Assembly: GCA_002482645.1 (NCBI GenBank)
Contig: DLGJ01000012.1
Span: forward strand, 124,001 to 188,000
Direction of reading: 5' to 3'
DNA: 64,000 nt
DNA from: Hyphomicrobiaceae bacterium UBA7697
GTDB lineage: Bacteria; Pseudomonadota; Alphaproteobacteria; Rhizobiales; Methyloligellaceae
The notes under the pieces were generated by a model. The model was given only the letters and a program-made list of their open reading frames with translations, did not search any database and was not told the origin of the DNA. Within the stretch, counting starts at the first letter, position 1. Each line of letters begins with the position of its first letter. Below are positions 39,201 to 47,108 of this stretch, in pieces. The translations under genes and the position numbers were made by a program.

Positions 39201-39692
39201 ATGTGGCGGTTCATCAAAGGGTTCTTGTCCGGCGGCCTGCTGGGTCTCGTCTTCGGCTTCGTGCTCGGCATCTTCTTCTTCCCCTACATCTTTCCGCCGC
39301 CGGAGGCCTCGGAGACGCTGAGCCGCACCGAGACGGGCGAACTCGTCGCGAAGGGAACCTTCATTCAGCCCAATCCGAACGATCCGGTGCATTACGGGAA
39401 GGGGAGCGTCAGCGTCTATCCGAGGACCGTGTTTCTCGGAGACGATTTCGAAGTGGGGCCGGGTCCCGACTTCCATGTCTATCTGGTGCCGCGCGCGAAT
39501 ATCCGTGCATCGGAGGACGTGAAGGACACGATGTTCGTGGATCTGGGGCGCTTGCGGGCGTTCAAGGGCAGCCAGAACTATGCGATCCCCGCCGGCGTCA
39601 ACCTCAAGAACTTCCCGTCGGTCGTGATCTGGTGCCAGCAATTCGGCGTGCTGATCTCGCCCGCCGATCTGACTTTCGTGCAGGATAGCTGA
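39201..39692 (+). CDS. DM13 domain protein, membrane-anchored
   Basis: 163 residues. One N-terminal membrane helix (about 10-32, GLLGLVFGFVLGIFFFPYIF) anchors a single DM13 domain (about 50-160) in the periplasm. Diagnostic parts are GKGSVSVYP, FEVGPGPDFHVYLVPR, VDLGRLRAFKGSQNYAIP and VVIWCQQFGVLIS, including the near-invariant cysteine (about residue 146) proposed for redox or electron-transfer function. GGGGAG precedes the ATG. Role unknown; DM13 proteins are usually linked to extracellular redox reactions. Confidence 0.87.
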   Translation: MWRFIKGFLSGGLLGLVFGFVLGIFFFPYIFPPPEASETLSRTETGELVAKGTFIQPNPNDPVHYGKGSVSVYPRTVFLGDDFEVGPGPDFHVYLVPRANIRASEDVKDTMFVDLGRLRAFKGSQNYAIPAGVNLKNFPSVVIWCQQFGVLISPADLTFVQDS

Positions 39693-39756
39693 CGCGGGGC
39701 GCCAGCCGTTCCCGTCGAGAGGATTTCGGAGAGCACGTCACAGACGAGCCGCGCGC

Positions 39757-39790
39757 AAAAAAATGGCCGGGGAGAATCACCCGGCCATTT
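39757..39790 (-). terminator. Terminator of the desaturase gene
   Basis: Perfect 11-bp stem AAATGGCCGGG (39761-39771) / CCCGGCCATTT (39780-39790) with an 8-base loop. On the minus strand it is followed by a run of T's (39763-39757). It may also help stop the DM13 gene transcript. Confidence 0.88.
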
Positions 39791-39813
39791 CCAATCCGAA
39801 CCGGCCTGCGCCG

Positions 39814-40764
39814 TCAGCGCGTCTCGTGGGCGGCTTCCCGGTGCGGTCCGAAATCGTACTCGTAGATATGGGCGTGCTCCTTATCCAGCACCGGCCGCAG
39901 GTCGCGGAACGCTTCCTTGTATTTGTAGAACGGAATGCGCGGGAACAGGTGGTGGATCAGGTGGAAGTTCTGGAACAGGTAGAGCCAATCCACGACGGGC
40001 TCGACGACCTTGCCGTGGACCCAGAACACGTTGGTGTCGCGATAGCGCTCGCGCACCTTGTGCGGCTTATGGGGCAGGTAGGCGAAGAAATAGATGATGA
40101 TCGCCGAGGCCAGGATGTGCGGAATGAGCCACAGCATCAGCACTTCGCGCCAATAGCCCATCACCGACAGCACGATCATGAGCCCGTAATAGAAGGCATG
40201 CATGACCGCGATATGGATGGTGAGGGCGCGCATGCCCGGAATGTGCGGATGGAAGGCAATGTGCTTCCAATAGAACTGATGGTAGATCGGCACGATCGTC
40301 AGGCAGCGCCAAACGAGTAGGAACGGGTTCTGAACCGCGACCCAATGGTCGGGATCGAGTTCCGGATCGTTCGTTTCCCGGTGATGCGCCAGATGCATGT
40401 ACCGGAACGCCTTGTACTCGTGCAGAAGGATCGTTCCGCACACATAGCCGACGAGATGATTGAGCCAGAGATAGCGCGAGTTCTTGCCGGCGATGTTGCC
40501 GTGGCAGGCCTCGTGCAGCGGCGTCTGGTTCGCGTAAAGAATGAGGGTGTTCAAAATCAGCCCGAGCCAAAGCGGGATGATCCCCAACGTGCCGAGCGTG
40601 CAGACGGCCGCGAAGGAGACGACGATGCCGATGGCCAGGAACACGGTGGGCCAGGCGACCATGCCTTGATAGGGGCGAATCTTCTGGAGCGCCTCGCGGT
40701 CGGCGGGGGCGTTCGGCTGATCGCGGGAGATCTCGGTGATTTCGGGTTCGGCGACAACGGACAT
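39814..40764 (-). CDS. Fatty acid desaturase family protein
   Basis: 316-residue integral membrane di-iron oxygenase. The histidine boxes are HEACHG (about 84-89), HLAHHR (about 123-128) and HLIHHLFP near the C-terminus, with helices between. The pattern suits acyl-lipid desaturases; carotenoid ketolases and hydroxylases share these boxes, so the substrate is not certain. It would insert double bonds or hydroxyls using O2 and an electron donor. Single gene with its own terminator. Useful for membrane fluidity, consistent with a cold-shock gene 1 kb away, though that link is only positional. Confidence 0.9.
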   Translation of the reverse strand: MSVVAEPEITEISRDQPNAPADREALQKIRPYQGMVAWPTVFLAIGIVVSFAAVCTLGTLGIIPLWLGLILNTLILYANQTPLHEACHGNIAGKNSRYLWLNHLVGYVCGTILLHEYKAFRYMHLAHHRETNDPELDPDHWVAVQNPFLLVWRCLTIVPIYHQFYWKHIAFHPHIPGMRALTIHIAVMHAFYYGLMIVLSVMGYWREVLMLWLIPHILASAIIIYFFAYLPHKPHKVRERYRDTNVFWVHGKVVEPVVDWLYLFQNFHLIHHLFPRIPFYKYKEAFRDLRPVLDKEHAHIYEYDFGPHREAAHETR

Positions 40765-41141
40765 GGGTTCGTGAAAGTCCTCGGATTTTAAGCTTCTACG
40801 ATCCTCTCGTCATCGAAAGGATAACCGTTGGGCCGCAACGCGCATTTGCGTCAAGACAACAAATTGGAGCGGCCGGCAAGCAAATACGCAGCCGTGTGCC
40901 AAACTCGTTCTGGAATGGGGCGATTTTGAGCTGTGGGGCCGTCCCGTTCAAGCCGGAATGGCGCATTCCTGTGTGTACGGTTGACGCAGGGGCAATCCGT
41001 TCACGGAAACAACGATTTAGCGCCGCACGGCTACGCTGTACGCAGCCTTCGGCGGCGGCCGGCGCGGACGCGCTGTGGCACGCATGCAACAGCCCGCCGG
41101 TGTCGATCCGGCGGGCCGTGGTGTTCGTCCAAGTCGATGCG
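40765..41141. other. Intergenic region without a supported gene
   Basis: 377 bases between the desaturase start and the BA14K gene end. No credible gene. A perfect 9-bp inverted repeat, GCCCGCCGG (41092-41100) / CCGGCGGGC (41108-41116), lies just past the BA14K gene and may be its terminator, but no T run follows it. Confidence 0.5.
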
Positions 41142-41543
41142 CTAGCGGCAGAAACGCTCGTACCCGTCATAGCCGACAAAGGTGCCGGACCGCGGGTTGA
41201 AACTCCGGTAGCGGGACGAACAATAGGCGTACCAGTCTTCGGTCCATGGCTGGGGCCGATAGCCGGCACCCCGATAGGCCGGGGCCGGCGGGGTCACGTA
41301 GACCTGCTTGGGGGTGAGGGCGCTGCCGATCACCGCGCCGGCCGCAAGCCCGACAAGGCCCGCGCCGAGCGCGTCCAAGTTGCTGCCGCCGCGGCGGCCG
41401 TAATAGTTGTTCTGGACGTAACGTCCGCCGCCGCCCTTCCAGCCATGGCCGTGGCCGCGACCGGCTTCCGCCGGTGCCGCCGCCGCAAGGGCGAAGACCG
41501 CGACGAGCGCAGCCACAAATCCGAAATATGTCTTCCGACCCAT
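41142..41543 (-). CDS. BA14K family protein
   Basis: 133-residue exported protein. An N-terminal signal (MGRKTYFGFVAALVAVFALAA to PAEAG) is followed by a Gly/His/Tyr-rich stretch, a second hydrophobic glycine-rich segment (GLVGLAAGAVIGSAL, about 68-82), and the C-terminal BA14K motif, from YCSSRYRSFNPRSGTFVGYD to a final FCR. BA14K proteins were described as Brucella immunoreactive, lectin-like surface proteins. The ATG at 41543 is chosen because the signal peptide begins there; the open frame continues upstream to 41747. Confidence 0.87.
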   Translation of the reverse strand: MGRKTYFGFVAALVAVFALAAAAPAEAGRGHGHGWKGGGGRYVQNNYYGRRGGSNLDALGAGLVGLAAGAVIGSALTPKQVYVTPPAPAYRGAGYRPQPWTEDWYAYCSSRYRSFNPRSGTFVGYDGYERFCR

Positions 41544-41710
41544 TTTTCCGTTCCTCGAGAGCGGCGCCGTTGCCGGGCGCCGTTGAAGGTTGAAAGAACC
41601 CCCCAGATCCACCGAGGCAATCGTGCCTCTGCTGTGTGGCACTCTATGGGCGCGCACATGAACCTGAACTGAACGTCTGGGTGCGGCGCATGTTCCTCGC
41701 CGGGCATGAA

Positions 41711-41745
41711 AAAACCGCCGGTCCCCAGGCGGGGCCGGCGGTTTC
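41711..41745 (-). terminator. Terminator of the cold-shock gene
   Basis: AAACCGCCGG (41712-41721) pairs with CCGGCGGTTT (41735-41744), extended by CCCC/GGGG with one bulged base. On the minus strand a T run follows at 41716-41709. Confidence 0.85.
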
Positions 41746-41791
41746 AAAAGAAGTCTTCGGTGCTCTTTTTGGCTTCAGAGCACTGTCGAAG

Positions 41792-42010
41792 CTACTGCGC
41801 CATCTGCACGTTGGCGGCTTGCTTGCCACGGCCGCGGCGATCGTCCTCGATCTCGAAGGAGACCTTGTCGCCTTCGTTCAGCGGGGGAAGACCGGCACGC
41901 TCGACAGCGGAGGCATGCACGAACACGTCCTTGCCGCCGTCTTCCGGCTCGATGAAGCCGAAGCCGCGCGTATGGTTGAAAAATTTCACGGTGCCATTCA
42001 CACGAGACAT
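41792..42010 (-). CDS. Cold-shock protein (CspA family)
   Basis: 72-residue single-stranded nucleic acid-binding protein (OB fold). RNP1-like KFFNHTRGFGFI (about 9-20) and RNP2-like DVFVHASAV (about 28-36) are present. The C-terminus carries an RRGRGKQA stretch typical of alphaproteobacterial Csp proteins. AAAGGA lies upstream of the ATG. Acts as an RNA chaperone in cold or stationary phase. It has its own terminator and a long region upstream, as is usual for csp genes. Confidence 0.95.
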   Translation of the reverse strand: MSRVNGTVKFFNHTRGFGFIEPEDGGKDVFVHASAVERAGLPPLNEGDKVSFEIEDDRRGRGKQAANVQMAQ

Positions 42011-42411
42011 ATCAGGGGGATTCCTTTCCCGTTCAATAGTTTCAAAATAACGGGCCGCGAGACCTCTTCGCTCGAGGCGCTCTCGAAAGATGCCCTCAAG
42101 AGAAGAAGCCCATGGCGTCTTCAGATGTCAGGAAAGGGTCGAGTTCGTCGCTACGTTCGTCGCTTACCGTCGTCTTAGTCCACGCCCAAACACCAGGCGC
42201 CCGGTGCCCTTTAGGATGCGGGAAGCGCGAACTGTTGGCAAGTCCTTTCGAAATTCCCCGCGTCTTGCTGGTCAAGGCTTTCGCGGTGGTTTCCGAAACC
42301 TAAACGCCAGATGAACGGCCCCCTCAGTTTGGGTTCAGCCGCCAGGTCCTAATCCTTTTCTCACGACGCGCCGCCGAGGCGGCGCCGGTGCCGAAGGAAG
42401 GGAGACGGATT
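42011..42411. other. Intergenic region, probable csp leader
   Basis: 401 bases between the divergent cold-shock gene and a small membrane-protein gene. No protein gene is supported. Part of it is probably the long 5' leader of the cold-shock gene, as these genes are commonly regulated by leader structure, but I cannot place the promoter. Confidence 0.45.
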
Positions 42412-42570
42412 ATGGGACGGATCACGGGGAAACAGGTTGCGGGCTTCGCGCTTGGCCTGATCGCGCTGGCGGGCCTCGCGTTTCTCACCGGCCACCTGGC
42501 CGACGCCCATATCGCCACCCAGTTCGCCGACGGCGCCACCCCAATGATGTACGCGGGTATCCGGGGGTAG
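42412..42570 (+). CDS. Small membrane protein, 52 residues
   Basis: Short frame starting MGRITGKQ with one membrane helix (about 8-26, VAGFALGLIALAGLAFLTG). A polar tail ends MMYAGIRG. A good ribosome site, GGGAGA, lies 6-7 bases upstream of the ATG, which is the main reason to believe it is translated. It stops 6 bases before the end of the convergent hemF. No family recognised. Confidence 0.6.
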   Translation: MGRITGKQVAGFALGLIALAGLAFLTGHLADAHIATQFADGATPMMYAGIRG

Positions 42571-42576
42571 GGGCCT

Positions 42577-43518
42577 CTAAGGCCACATCACTAGGGGCGG
42601 CATGGAGGACAGGATCGCCTCGACATTGCCGCCGGTCTTCAGCCCGAAGATCGTGCCCCGGTCGTAGAGCAGATTGTATTCCACGTAGCGGCCGCGTCGG
42701 ATGAGCTGCTCGGTGCGGTCGTCTTCGGTCCAGGGATTGCCGACATTGCGGGCGACGAGCTCCGGATAGATGGCGACGAAGGCCTTGCCGACGTCTTGGG
42801 TGAAGGCGAAATCCGCCTCCCAGTCGCCCGTGTCGAGATAGTCGTAGAAGATGCCGCCGATGCCGCGCGGCTCCTTGCGGTGGGCGAGGTAGAAATACTC
42901 GTCGCACCACTCCTTGAAGCGCGGGTAGTCGGCCGAGGGCTGGCCTTCGCAGGAGGCCTTCATGGCGGCGTGGAAGTCCTGCGAGTCCGGATCGTCCTGC
43001 GTGCGCCGGCGATTCAGCACCGGGGTGAGGTCGCCCCCGCCGCCGAACCAGCCTTTCGAGGTCACCACCATGCGGGTGTTCATGTGGCCTGTCGGCGCGT
43101 TGGGATTGGCCGGATGGGCGATGAAGGACATGCCGGAGGCCCAGAAGCGCGGGTCCTCGCTGGCGCCGGGGATTTGCCCGGCGAACTCCTTCGGGAACTC
43201 CCCGTGGACGGTGGAGGTGTGGCAGCCGGCCTTCTCGAAGACGCGGCCCGACATCAGCGACATGACGCCGCCGCCGCCTTCCTCGCGCGTCCAGGGCGTG
43301 CGGGTGAAGCGTCCGGCTTCCTTGCCCTCGCAGCCGGGGGCGCCTTCGGCCGCGTCCTCCACGGCTTCGAGCGCGGCGAGCATCCGGTCGCGCAGCTCCT
43401 CGAACCAGAGTTTCGCGCGTTCCTTACCCGCCTCGAAGGCGTCCTTGCCCGCCTCTAAGGCGTCTTTCGATCCCGGCGTTTCCATCGTTTTCCGCTCGCT
43501 GACAGTGGCGTCTTGCAT
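42577..43518 (-). CDS. hemF: Oxygen-dependent coproporphyrinogen III oxidase
   Basis: Converts coproporphyrinogen III to protoporphyrinogen IX with O2 in haem (and chlorophyll) synthesis. Signatures: REEGGGGVMSLMSG, MVVTSKGWFGGGGDLTP, and RFKEWCDEYFYLAHRKEPRG, followed by GRYVEYNLLYDRGT. 313 residues, slightly long because of an N-terminal stretch with a small internal repeat (DALEAGKDAFEAGKERA). AAGG lies upstream of ATG 43518. It is divergent from petABC, with an FNR/FixK-like box about 70 bases upstream, so oxygen control is likely. Confidence 0.96.
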   Translation of the reverse strand: MQDATVSERKTMETPGSKDALEAGKDAFEAGKERAKLWFEELRDRMLAALEAVEDAAEGAPGCEGKEAGRFTRTPWTREEGGGGVMSLMSGRVFEKAGCHTSTVHGEFPKEFAGQIPGASEDPRFWASGMSFIAHPANPNAPTGHMNTRMVVTSKGWFGGGGDLTPVLNRRRTQDDPDSQDFHAAMKASCEGQPSADYPRFKEWCDEYFYLAHRKEPRGIGGIFYDYLDTGDWEADFAFTQDVGKAFVAIYPELVARNVGNPWTEDDRTEQLIRRGRYVEYNLLYDRGTIFGLKTGGNVEAILSSMPPLVMWP

Positions 43519-43586
43519 CGATCGTCTACCTTAACGTTCCGTGCGCGGCACATGTTTGCAACATGGTTCCGCAAGCCCACTTTGGC

Positions 43587-43600
43587 CCTTGATCTACGTC
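43587..43600. promoter_or_regulatory. FNR/FixK-like box between hemF and petA
   Basis: TTGATCTACGTCAG: the first half matches TTGAT fully and the second half GTCAG matches ATCAA at 3 of 5 bases. It sits in the divergent promoter region of hemF and petABC, both oxygen-linked genes. A TTGACC at 43617 with weak -10 may be the pet promoter. Confidence 0.45.
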
Positions 43601-43805
43601 AGAAATGCCTGCGCCAATTTGACCACTGTGGCTGCTGGACAACACTGCGCGGCAATGACAGAAAATCGCCATGAATCGCGTTGCACCACGGCGCGTGGCG
43701 GGGCAATAACTGGTCTGCGGCACGCTCGGTGTCAGAATAATCAGGAGCCGAGAAGCTGGGCAGTGCTCTCTTCGGTTCCGTCGATAATTGGGAGCGCTTG
43801 GCTTC

Positions 43806-44408
43806 ATGGCCAATTCCGACAGTTCCACCAATCCCTCTCTTGCATATGACGACGATCCGTCGCGGCGCGACGTGATCCTCATCGGTGCCGGCGCCTTCGC
43901 GGCGATCGGCGGCGCGGTCGCGTTGTGGCCGCTGATCGATCAAATGAATCCCGATGCCTCGACATTGTCGCTGGCGTCGATCGACGTGGATCTCGCGCCG
44001 ATCGACGAGGGCCAGGCGATCACGGTCATGTGGCGCGGCAAGCCGATCTTCATCCGCCACCGCACGGCGAAGGAAGTCGAGGAGGCGAAAGACGTCAAGC
44101 TCGACGATCTCGTCGATCCGCTGGCGCGCAACGCCAATCTTCCGGACGACGCCCCGGCGACGGACGCGAATCGCGCCGCGGCCGACAAGGAGCCTTGGCT
44201 CGTGATGATCGGAATTTGCACGCATCTCGGTTGCATTCCGAAGGGCCAGGCGATCGGCGATTACAAGGGCGAGTATGGCGGCTGGTTTTGCCCCTGCCAC
44301 GGGTCCCAGTACGACACCTCGGGCCGTATCCGCAAAGGGCCGGCGCCGGAGAACATGTACATCCCGCCCTACGCCTTCACCTCAGACACGAAAATCAAGA
44401 TCGGATAA
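43806..44408 (+). CDS. petA: Ubiquinol-cytochrome c reductase, Rieske iron-sulfur subunit
   Basis: 2Fe-2S subunit of the cytochrome bc1 complex, taking one electron from quinol to cytochrome c1. It has a twin-arginine-like N-terminus (SRRDVILIGAGAFAAIGG), so export by Tat as an uncleaved anchor, and the cluster ligands CTHLGC and CPCHGS about 20 residues apart. 200 residues from ATG 43806; an upstream TTG at 43788 is less likely. First gene of petABC, 8 bases before petB. Confidence 0.96.
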   Translation: MANSDSSTNPSLAYDDDPSRRDVILIGAGAFAAIGGAVALWPLIDQMNPDASTLSLASIDVDLAPIDEGQAITVMWRGKPIFIRHRTAKEVEEAKDVKLDDLVDPLARNANLPDDAPATDANRAAADKEPWLVMIGICTHLGCIPKGQAIGDYKGEYGGWFCPCHGSQYDTSGRIRKGPAPENMYIPPYAFTSDTKIKIG

Positions 44409-44416
44409 GCCGGACC

Positions 44417-45664
44417 ATGGCGCACGAATCGACCTACAAGCCGTCGACCGGCATTGAGCGCTGGCTCGACTCCCGTTTGCCCATACCGCGGCTCATGAAC
44501 GACCAGTTCATGGTCTTTCCGACGCCGCGCAATCTGAACTACTGGTGGACGTTCGGGGCCATTCTCACCTTCATGCTCGGCGTGCAGATCGTGACGGGCA
44601 TCGTGCTGGCCATGCATTATCAGCCGACGACGGAGGGTGCCTTCGAGTCCGTCGAGAGGATCATGCGCGATGTGAACTGGGGCTGGCTGTTGCGCTATGC
44701 CCACGCGGTCGGCGCCTCCATGTTCTTCCTGGCGGCTTTCGTGCACACCTTCCGGGGACTCTATTACGGGTCCTACAAGGCCCCGCGCGAGATCCTTTGG
44801 ATGCTCGGCGTGCTGATCCTGTTCCTGATGATCGCCACGGCCTTCATGGGGTACTCGCTGGTCTGGGGCCAGATGAGCTTCTGGGCCGTCACCGTGATCA
44901 CGAACCTTTTCTCATCGCTCGATTCGGTGGTTCCAGGGCTCGGCACCACGCTGGTGCAGTGGATCTGGGGCGGGTTCTCCGTCGGCGAGCCGACGCTCAA
45001 CCGGCTGTTCGCGCTCCACTATCTGTTCCCGTTCGTCATCGCGGGCGTGGTGATCCTGCATATCTGGGCGCTTCACATCCCGGGCAGCAACAATCCGACG
45101 GGCGTCGACGTGAAGACCCCGTCCGACACGCTGCCGTTCCATCCCTACTACACGATCAAGGATGGCTTCGCGGTTGTCGTGTTCTGCATCGTGTTCGGTG
45201 TTCTTCTCTTCTACGCGCCGAACTGGCTCGGCCATACGGACAACTACATTCCGGCCAATCCGCTGCAGACGCCGCCCCATATCGTGCCTGAATGGTACTT
45301 CTTGCCGTTCTACGCGATCCTGCGCGCCATTCCGGACAAGCTATTCGGCGTCATCGGACTGATGGGTGCCATCATCGTCCTGTTCTTCATTCCGTGGCTC
45401 GACACCTCGCGCATCCGGTCCGTCAGCTACCGGCCGATCTTCAAATGGTTCTTCTGGCTGTTCGTGATCTGCTGCCTGGCGCTGGGCTATCTCGGTTCGC
45501 AGGCGCCGGAAGGCTGGTACCTATTCTTTGGGCGGGTATTCACGATCTACTACTTCGCCTTCTTCCTGATCATCATGCCGGTGGTGGGACTGATCGAGAG
45601 ACCCAAGAGGCTTCCGGGCAGCATCACCGAATCTGTGCTCGCCAAGCACGGGGGGGCTGCGTAA
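44417..45664 (+). CDS. petB: Cytochrome b of the bc1 complex
   Basis: Quinol-oxidising, di-haem membrane subunit. 415 residues with eight helices. Conserved signatures: the haem histidines in helices B and D (RYAHAVGASMFF and HYLFPFVIAGVVILHIWALH), the Qo loop PEWYFLPFYAILR (PEWY motif), and GYSLVWGQMSFW. Cytochrome b and c1 are separate genes here, not the fused fbcH form seen in Bradyrhizobium. The stop codon overlaps the petC start (TAATG). Confidence 0.97.
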   Translation: MAHESTYKPSTGIERWLDSRLPIPRLMNDQFMVFPTPRNLNYWWTFGAILTFMLGVQIVTGIVLAMHYQPTTEGAFESVERIMRDVNWGWLLRYAHAVGASMFFLAAFVHTFRGLYYGSYKAPREILWMLGVLILFLMIATAFMGYSLVWGQMSFWAVTVITNLFSSLDSVVPGLGTTLVQWIWGGFSVGEPTLNRLFALHYLFPFVIAGVVILHIWALHIPGSNNPTGVDVKTPSDTLPFHPYYTIKDGFAVVVFCIVFGVLLFYAPNWLGHTDNYIPANPLQTPPHIVPEWYFLPFYAILRAIPDKLFGVIGLMGAIIVLFFIPWLDTSRIRSVSYRPIFKWFFWLFVICCLALGYLGSQAPEGWYLFFGRVFTIYYFAFFLIIMPVVGLIERPKRLPGSITESVLAKHGGAA

Positions 45665-46479
45665 TGCGGAACGTTTCGAAACTGTTTGCCGCTATTCTCG
45701 CGGTCTCCGCGACGGCGCTTCCCTCGGCGGCTTCCGCCGAAGATGCCGGCCACGGCCCGGCCATCGAGGCACAGGAGTGGTCGTTCGCCCCGCCGTTCGG
45801 CCAATTCGACCGGGCCCAGCTTCAGCGCGGCTACAAGGTTTACCAGTTCGTCTGCGCGAACTGTCATTCGATGAACCTGCTATCCTACCGCAATCTCGCC
45901 CAGCCCGGCGGACCGCAGTTCTCCGAGAAGGCCGCGGCGACGCTCGCCGCTCAAGCGCAGATCGCGGACGGGCCGGACGATACCGGCAAAATGTTCCAGC
46001 GTCCGGGTCGGCCTTCGGACCGGTTCCGTGCGCCTTACGCCAACGACCAGGCCGCGCGGGCCGCCAATGGCGGTGCCTTGCCGCCGGATCTCTCGGTGAT
46101 GGCGAAGGCCCGTCCCGGCGGTCCCGACTACATCTACGCACTGCTCACCGGCTATGAAGAGGCGCCCGCCGACGTGACGATGTCCAAGGGCATGCATTAC
46201 AACTCGGCGTTTCCGGGCCACCAGATCGCCATGCCGAATCCTCTGGCCGAAGGCGTCGTCGAATACACGGACGGCACCGAGCCCAACCTGAACAACTATG
46301 CCAAGGACGTGTCGGCGTTCTTGATGTGGGCGGCCGAGCCGACGCTCGAGGCGCGCTACAGGCTCGGCGCGCGGATCATGATCTTCCTCCTGGTCTTCGC
46401 GGTAATCATGTATCTCGCAAAGAAGGCAGTTTGGGCGCGGGTCCACAAGCGCGATCACGCGGCCAAAAACGCCGCGTAA
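45664..46479 (+). CDS. petC: Cytochrome c1 of the bc1 complex
   Basis: Membrane-anchored c-type cytochrome that takes electrons from the Rieske protein to a soluble cytochrome c. Signal peptide to ASAED (about 25), haem site CANCH (about 64-68), a methionine ligand in the VTMSKGMHYN region, and a C-terminal membrane helix (about 238-256) with a basic tail. 271 residues. Starts one base inside the petB stop; the next gene begins 9 bases after it. Confidence 0.97.
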   Translation: MRNVSKLFAAILAVSATALPSAASAEDAGHGPAIEAQEWSFAPPFGQFDRAQLQRGYKVYQFVCANCHSMNLLSYRNLAQPGGPQFSEKAAATLAAQAQIADGPDDTGKMFQRPGRPSDRFRAPYANDQAARAANGGALPPDLSVMAKARPGGPDYIYALLTGYEEAPADVTMSKGMHYNSAFPGHQIAMPNPLAEGVVEYTDGTEPNLNNYAKDVSAFLMWAAEPTLEARYRLGARIMIFLLVFAVIMYLAKKAVWARVHKRDHAAKNAA

Positions 46480-46487
46480 GGTACGCG

Positions 46488-47045
46488 ATGGCGCGGGCGC
46501 TTCTCTTTTGCTGGATAGCGCTCGCCAGTTTCGCGGCGTTGGCTCAGGACGGTAGCGCTTCAAAACCGGAAGGCATGGTGCTGCTCACCGTGGGGGGACT
46601 GGTGGGCAAGTCCAATCGCGGCCCGTTCGACAAGGCGCGCGACAGTTCGCTTGCCCATCTCAAGGCCGATTTCAAGCACGCCTTCGAATTCGATCGCGAG
46701 ATGCTGCTGGCATTGCCGCAAGGGACGGTGACGGCGGCGACGCCCGAGCTCGGGACGGAGGCCGTCTTCAAGGGTCCGCTCTTGCGCGAGGTCTTAGCGG
46801 ACATCGAGGCGGCGATGGTCAAGACGCGCTTCGTGGCGTCTGACGGCTATAGCGGCTATCTCCTTCCGGAGGACATTGACGGCTCCGACTATATTCTGGC
46901 CCTCGAGGCGGACGGGAAGCCCCTCGGTCTCGGGCAGCAAGGGCCGCTCTGGCTCGTCAACACGCGCAAAGACGGCGAAGGCCCCGGCGAGGACAATCGC
47001 GGTAGCCATGTCTGGGCCTTGGTCTATATGCATGTCGGCGACTAG
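46488..47045 (+). CDS. Periplasmic SUOX-fold (molybdopterin-oxidoreductase-like) protein
   Basis: 185-residue exported protein with signal MARALLFCWIALASFAALAQ. The mature part resembles the Moco-binding fold of sulfite-oxidase/YedY-type proteins: LLTVGGLVG, FEFDREMLLALPQGTVTA, FKGPLLREVLADIEA, GYSGYLLPEDI and PLWLVNTRK. I see no cysteine in the mature protein, so a molybdenum ligand is lacking and it may not hold the cofactor. It starts 9 bases after petC, with AAGG upstream, and is probably in the pet operon, hinting at a role near the respiratory chain. Confidence 0.75.
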   Translation: MARALLFCWIALASFAALAQDGSASKPEGMVLLTVGGLVGKSNRGPFDKARDSSLAHLKADFKHAFEFDREMLLALPQGTVTAATPELGTEAVFKGPLLREVLADIEAAMVKTRFVASDGYSGYLLPEDIDGSDYILALEADGKPLGLGQQGPLWLVNTRKDGEGPGEDNRGSHVWALVYMHVGD

Positions 47046-47108
47046 CGCCCGCCGGCTGACGGCGCCGCGCGCGCGTCTCGCCGCAATGTCATTCGCGAAG
47101 AGGGAAAC

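Noticed and set aside
41092..41116. 9-bp GC hairpin after the BA14K gene as a rho-independent terminator
   Set aside because: No T run on either side, so I list it only as an inverted repeat in the intergenic entry.
47046..47108. Possible SAM-type riboswitch before mtnP
   Set aside because: The gap is only 63 bases and shows no SAM-II-like or other riboswitch core.
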